Part shown: positions 5,863 through 8,899 of the stretch, in pieces
Position numbering within the stretch: position 1 is the stretch's first letter
Layout of the letters: the number at the start of each line of letters is the position of its first letter
Origin: Spirochaetia bacterium
Lineage (GTDB): Bacteria > Spirochaetota > Spirochaetia > Treponematales > Breznakiellaceae
DNA length: 8,899 bases
NCBI GenBank assembly: GCA_025997675.1
Contig: BNUX01000102.1
Coordinates: forward strand, 1-8,899
Reading direction: 5' to 3'
Program-made: the position numbers and the translations under genes
Notes under the pieces: model-generated
What the model saw: the letters and a program-made list of their open reading frames with translations, nothing else
Database searches by the model: none
Told to the model about the DNA's origin: nothing

Positions 5863-7152
5863 CTACGGCCCGAATATCATATTGGGAATCCAGAGCACTA
5901 CACCGGGCAGGAATGTCAGAATTGTCAATTCCAGCAACACCGCAAACAGGAAGGGCAGGGCAGCCGCCGTATACTCCTCCGGCGGGCATTTTATGATGCC
6001 GCACACCGTGTACAGCGCGGAACCAATCGGCGGGGTCATTACCCCCAGGGTAACAACGGTTGCCATTAACACGCCGAAGTGTACCGGGTCTATGCCGACA
6101 CTCTTTACCATGGGCAGGAAGATAGGCGTAAGGAGCAGGAAGTTAACGTTACTGTCAACAAACATACCGGTGATAAAAAGGAACCCTAACATGATAAGAA
6201 CCAGGGCTTGAGGGTTTTCCGTGATGCCGAAAATCAGCTTGCTCACCACCACCGGCGCCTGCACCCAGGTGATGGCGTAACTAAAGGGCCCGGACATGGC
6301 GATAATCAACATGATGGCGCCGTTATCCTTGAGGGTCGTAATGAGCGCCCCCTTAAAGTTTTCCCAGGTAAGTTCCTTGTAGACAAACTTCCCGATGATG
6401 AGCGCGTAGACAACGGCAAAGGCGCCGGATTCCGACGGGGTAAACACCCCAAAGCGGATACCGACGATCAGGATGACCGGGAAGAGCAGCGCCCAAATTG
6501 ATTCCTTGAGGTTGGCGCCGAGTTCCGCCAGGGTGAGGGGGGATACGTCTTTTTTCGGCGGGTCGTACTTGTGGTAACGCGAAGTGAGGGATGTGGTCGT
6601 CATAAGGAAGAACATCATCAGGACACCGGGGATGAGGCCGGCGGCAAAGAGCCGTCCGATGGACACTTCACCAACGAAACCGAAAATGATAAGCCCGAGG
6701 CTCGGGGGGATCGTTGCGGTGATCAGCGCAGTGATGCAGTTAACGGCGCAGATGTAGCCCTTCTTGTAACCGATGCGTATCATTTCCGGCCCGAGGATAC
6801 GGGTTTCCATTGCCGCATCGGCGGTAGCGGAACCGGAGACGCCGCCCATCAAGGTGGACATGACAACGGAAATCTGCGCGGTGCCGCCGTACATACGGCG
6901 GGTCAGAAGCCGGGCCAGGCTGAGCAGGCGGTCGGTGATGCCGGACACGTTCATTAAATTCCCGGCGAAGATGAAGAAGGGCACGGCGAGGAAGGCAAAG
7001 GACTGGCTCTGCAGTACAATCATCTGCACGGCGGCTTCGAAGGGGAGCATAGCCTGGGAAAGGAAGAAGCCGAAACCGGATATGCCGATGACAAAGGCAA
7101 TCGGCATCCCGATAACCAGTAACGCAATAAATAGTATTATTAATAATGACAT
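5863..7152 (-). CDS. dctM: TRAP transporter large membrane subunit DctM
   Basis: This is the translocation subunit of a tripartite ATP-independent periplasmic transporter. It is an integral inner-membrane protein that moves the substrate with sodium or proton drive. The 429-residue length is normal for the family. The sequence is almost entirely hydrophobic segments (roughly 11-12 membrane helices), starting at residues 2-22. Family blocks are FLAVPFFIFAGNLM (54-67), GGVSGSATADAA (103-114), TATIPPSLGLIIFG (145-158), FTPSESGAFAVVYALI (237-252), HFGVLMATVVTLGVMTPPIG (358-377). One hairpin reads GMFVDSNVN (329-337), where relatives more often carry a Pro-containing MD-type sequence, so substrate or ion contacts could differ. 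AAGGAGG (7159-7165) lies 6 bases before the start, and dctQ ends 17 bases upstream. It is the last gene of the dctPQM operon and converges on uxaC with a 16-base gap. The substrate cannot be read from this subunit. Confidence 0.96.
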   Translation of the reverse strand: MSLLIILFIALLVIGMPIAFVIGISGFGFFLSQAMLPFEAAVQMIVLQSQSFAFLAVPFFIFAGNLMNVSGITDRLLSLARLLTRRMYGGTAQISVVMSTLMGGVSGSATADAAMETRILGPEMIRIGYKKGYICAVNCITALITATIPPSLGLIIFGFVGEVSIGRLFAAGLIPGVLMMFFLMTTTSLTSRYHKYDPPKKDVSPLTLAELGANLKESIWALLFPVILIVGIRFGVFTPSESGAFAVVYALIIGKFVYKELTWENFKGALITTLKDNGAIMLIIAMSGPFSYAITWVQAPVVVSKLIFGITENPQALVLIMLGFLFITGMFVDSNVNFLLLTPIFLPMVKSVGIDPVHFGVLMATVVTLGVMTPPIGSALYTVCGIIKCPPEEYTAAALPFLFAVLLELTILTFLPGVVLWIPNMIFGP

Positions 7153-7169
7153 GGGCTCCCTCCTTTAGG

Positions 7170-7643
7170 TTAATCCGGCCTGTTAAACTCAAGAACAGCT
7201 TTCCTAATCTTGAGAATCGTGGATACCACTATTGAACACGCCGCAAGGGTCAGGCTGAGGGTCACCAGGGAATAGGGGATGGGCATGGACTGATAGGTTC
7301 GCACCCGTTCTACCCAGGCAAGCCGTGCGCCAAAGACAAAAATGACTGCCATTGCAGCCAGTACCACCAGGTATACGAGGAGCTGAATGACTTTTTGCAG
7401 TGTCCGGGGAAGGTTGCGGGTTACCAGGTCTATCCCCACAAGCTGCCCGTCCCGCCAGGCGATGTCGGCGCCTAAAAATGCCGTCCACGCCAAAAGCAGC
7501 ATGGCCATGTCAATGTTCCATGATAAGGAAATCCGGAAAAAACGCAGGATGGCCGAACCGAAAACAAACAGGACGAGAAACATAAAGCCCACCCCGCACA
7601 GGAACTGTTCCGCCTTGCAAAGCGCCCTATAAATCTTACGCAT
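7170..7643 (-). CDS. dctQ: TRAP transporter small membrane subunit DctQ
   Basis: This is the small inner-membrane partner of DctM, which helps dock the loaded binding protein. The 157-residue product has four likely membrane segments (about 12-34, 45-63, 84-107 and 122-145). The DctQ-like stretch W-x-AFLGADIAWRDGQLVGIDL covers 53-73, and SMPIPYSLVTLSL is at 119-131. Arginines and lysines cluster at the first residues and after the first helix, as expected for the family. The start ATG is preceded by a tight purine run, GGGGGAAGG (7645-7653), whose best pairing lies only about 4 bases from the start. This is closer than for its neighbours and may lower its translation. dctP ends 24 bases upstream and dctM begins 17 bases downstream, so all three are one transcript. 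This subunit family diverges fast, so the call rests partly on position between DctP and DctM. Confidence 0.92.
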   Translation of the reverse strand: MRKIYRALCKAEQFLCGVGFMFLVLFVFGSAILRFFRISLSWNIDMAMLLLAWTAFLGADIAWRDGQLVGIDLVTRNLPRTLQKVIQLLVYLVVLAAMAVIFVFGARLAWVERVRTYQSMPIPYSLVTLSLTLAACSIVVSTILKIRKAVLEFNRPD

Positions 7644-7667
7644 GCCTTCCCCCAGTTTCGGAGAAAC

Positions 7668-8678
7668 TTACAGGCCCAACTGGCTAAGCAGCTTGTCCTT
7701 TAACCCGTCCGACAGCTTGAGGTCGTTATTGTCATAGAGGGGCTGGATAGCCTTCTGCCAATCCGCAATGGTAACTTCGGTGATGGTCACCCCTTTTTCC
7801 TTCATCTGATCGTAGAAACCCTGCTCTTCCTTCTCGACGATGGCGCCGTATTCCACCGCAGTTTCACGGACGGTCTTGAGGAAGAACGCCTTGTCCTCAG
7901 AGGACATGCCGTTGAGGAGCGCGGTTGAACAGACAAAGGAGCTTTGAAGCATGTAGTGCTTGGTCAGCGCCAGGTTCTTGGCAACTTCGTAGATGGCCGA
8001 ACCGTAGGCGGTGGCAACCTGGACTTCGCAGCCATCCAGGGTCTTTTGCTGGATACCGGGGAATACTTCCCCCCAGGTGATCCCGATGTTGGCAAAGCCA
8101 AAGTACTTGGCCAGGGCGTTACCGATGTTGTTCCCAAAGCCGCGGATGCGGAGACCGGAGAGGTCGGCAACCGTCTTCACCGGTACTGCGGTGTAGAAAC
8201 TGCGGTACCCATTGTACATATCCGCCACGAAGGAAACGCCCTGCTTCTCCAGCTGGGCCGTCCAGTCCTTAAAGAGCGGGGTATCCGGGAGTTTAGCCAG
8301 GGCTTTTGAGTCGGTCAGAACATAGGGGGCCATCAGGATGTTGAGGTCCGGGATGTTGAACTGGCTGGCGAGGCGGCCGGGGTCGGAGGGGATAACCAGG
8401 GGAACCCCCATCTTTGCCTGGGTCACCAGGGCGTCGGTGTCTCCGGAGAGGGCGCCGTTGACCAATACGCTGGCCTGGAACTTACCCGAGGCGTTGAGCT
8501 TGTCCGCAACCGCCTGCATCATACGGCTCTGACCGGTGGTGGCGGCTTCCGTACCCGCGAAAGTCACCACGACTTTCCCGCCGCCCGTCGCCTCTTTTTT
8601 GCTGCAACCGATCAATAAACCACCCGCAACAAAGACGGTCATCAGGACAACAAACAATGCGCTTTTTACTACTTTCAT
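7668..8678 (-). CDS. dctP: TRAP transporter substrate-binding lipoprotein DctP
   Basis: This is the extracytoplasmic binding protein that captures an organic acid and hands it to DctQM. The 336-residue product begins with a basic n-region and a hydrophobic stretch ending in the lipobox LIGC, with C25 as the lipid-modified cysteine, so it should be membrane-anchored. A short flexible linker (SKKEATGGGK) follows. The DctP fold is shown by VADLSGLRIRGFGNN (170-184). R179 is at the place of the conserved arginine that binds the ligand carboxylate. TWGEVFPGIQQKTLDGCEVQ is at 201-220. Known DctP ligands include hexuronates as well as C4-dicarboxylates and sialic acid, and the neighbouring uxaC favours a uronate, by inference only. 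AGGAGG (8685-8690) lies 6 bases from the start. It is the first gene of the operon and is read from the promoter at 8706-8734. Its codon use and composition are like its neighbours. Confidence 0.94.
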   Translation of the reverse strand: MKVVKSALFVVLMTVFVAGGLLIGCSKKEATGGGKVVVTFAGTEAATTGQSRMMQAVADKLNASGKFQASVLVNGALSGDTDALVTQAKMGVPLVIPSDPGRLASQFNIPDLNILMAPYVLTDSKALAKLPDTPLFKDWTAQLEKQGVSFVADMYNGYRSFYTAVPVKTVADLSGLRIRGFGNNIGNALAKYFGFANIGITWGEVFPGIQQKTLDGCEVQVATAYGSAIYEVAKNLALTKHYMLQSSFVCSTALLNGMSSEDKAFFLKTVRETAVEYGAIVEKEEQGFYDQMKEKGVTITEVTIADWQKAIQPLYDNNDLKLSDGLKDKLLSQLGL

Positions 8679-8705
8679 ACATTTCCTCCTAAGAAAACTC
8701 GGTTA

Positions 8706-8734
8706 ATACTAGCATACTTGTAGGGTATTGTCAA
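8706..8734 (-). promoter_or_regulatory. Promoter of the dctPQM operon with UP-like A/T tract
   Basis: On the minus strand a perfect TTGACA (8734-8729) is followed after 17 bases by TAGTAT (8711-8706). The spacer ends in TGC, which gives an extended -10 (TGn) and compensates for the imperfect hexamer. Just upstream on this strand is a T-rich run opposite the A-tract at 8740-8755, suited to act as an UP element. The expected transcript start near 8699 gives a leader of about 20 bases, almost all of it ribosome binding site. Confidence 0.6.
8714..8729 (+). promoter_or_regulatory. Candidate operator in the dctP promoter spacer
   Basis: ATACTTGTAGGGTATT fills most of the -35/-10 spacer of the dctP promoter and touches the -35. 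It matches 14 of 16 bases of the sequence at 3346-3361. Here the dyad is clearer: ATAC and GTAT flank a 7-base centre. A protein bound here would block RNA polymerase. Confidence 0.4.
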
Positions 8735-8739
8735 ATTCT

Positions 8740-8755
8740 AAAAAAAAAGAAAAAA
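8740..8755. other. A-tract between divergent promoters
   Basis: Nine A residues, one G and six more A residues lie between the -35 boxes of the leftward dctP promoter and the rightward promoter at 8760-8788. The tract is upstream of both, so it could serve as an UP element or intrinsic bend for both. It is also the most A-rich stretch in an otherwise GC-rich window. Confidence 0.5.
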
Positions 8756-8759
8756 GTAC

Positions 8760-8788
8760 TTGATTATTTTATCGGCTTACGATATAGT
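8760..8788 (+). promoter_or_regulatory. Rightward promoter for the gene starting at 8847
   Basis: TTGATT (8760-8765) and TATAGT (8783-8788) are 17 bases apart, each with good consensus similarity, and the A-tract lies just upstream. Transcription would start near 8795, leaving a leader of about 50 bases before ATG 8847. Confidence 0.5.
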
Positions 8789-8846
8789 ATTAAATAATCG
8801 GGTTTCAGGTGAAGCCCCACAACGATACCAAACGGGAGGAAAGTGT

Positions 8847-8899
8847 ATGAAGCTGTTGACATGTTCACGTAATTCCTTATATAGCAACAACTTACCCCC
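8847..8899 (+). CDS. Start of an unidentified gene, cut by the window edge
   Basis: ATG 8847 is preceded by GGAGG (8835-8839) at 7 bases and by a plausible promoter at 8760-8788. The frame stays open to the window end, giving 17 residues beginning MKLLTCSRNSLYSNNLP. I do not recognise them. There is no obvious signal peptide or helix-turn-helix in so short a piece. A gene diverging from a transporter operon is often its regulator, but that is only a positional guess. Confidence 0.5.
   Translation, partial: MKLLTCSRNSLYSNNLP

Overview
This window looks like chromosomal DNA from a GC-rich spirochaete, most likely a Treponema of the termite-gut or environmental type. The main clues are strong AGGAGG-type ribosome binding sites, a lipobox-bearing TRAP binding protein, and a decayed Rpn/PD-(D/E)XK-type gene whose wording resembles families I recall as abundant in Treponema. 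The organism call is an inference from recalled sequence character, not from a search. No rRNA, tRNA, CRISPR array or intact mobile element is visible.

Layout. Positions 1-272 hold no gene I can support, only a perfect inverted repeat at 34-60. Positions 273-633 are the remains of a nuclease/transposase-like gene that has lost its middle. Its tail survives as a small 74-codon open frame (409-633) with its own ribosome binding site. Then follow four plus-strand genes: gnd (6-phosphogluconate dehydrogenase, 718-2181), a PfkB-family 2-keto-3-deoxygluconate kinase (2206-3318), a UroD-superfamily methyltransferase-like protein (3388-4449) and uxaC (glucuronate isomerase, 4446-5846). A near-consensus sigma-70 promoter at 3322-3350 starts a second transcript for the last two, which overlap by 4 bases. 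Converging from the right on the minus strand is a complete TRAP transporter operon, dctP-dctQ-dctM (8678 down to 5863). A truncated plus-strand gene begins at 8847, diverging from dctP.

How it fits together. The TRAP system would import a carboxylated sugar, plausibly a hexuronate. UxaC would isomerise glucuronate or galacturonate to the keto-uronate, and the kinase would phosphorylate 2-keto-3-deoxygluconate at the far end of the pathway. The intermediate steps (uronate reductase, dehydratase, KDPG aldolase) are not in the window. gnd adds an oxidative pentose-phosphate step. A 16-base sequence matching at 14 positions lies in both the UroD-like/uxaC promoter and the dctP promoter, which suggests one regulator controls catabolism and transport.

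The most interesting gene is the UroD-like protein. It is not positioned for haem synthesis, lacks the N-terminal arginine-rich signature of true UroD, keeps an HxC motif typical of corrinoid/zinc methyltransferases, and is translationally coupled to uxaC. Handling of a methylated uronate such as 4-O-methylglucuronate from xylan is a testable guess, not something the sequence proves.
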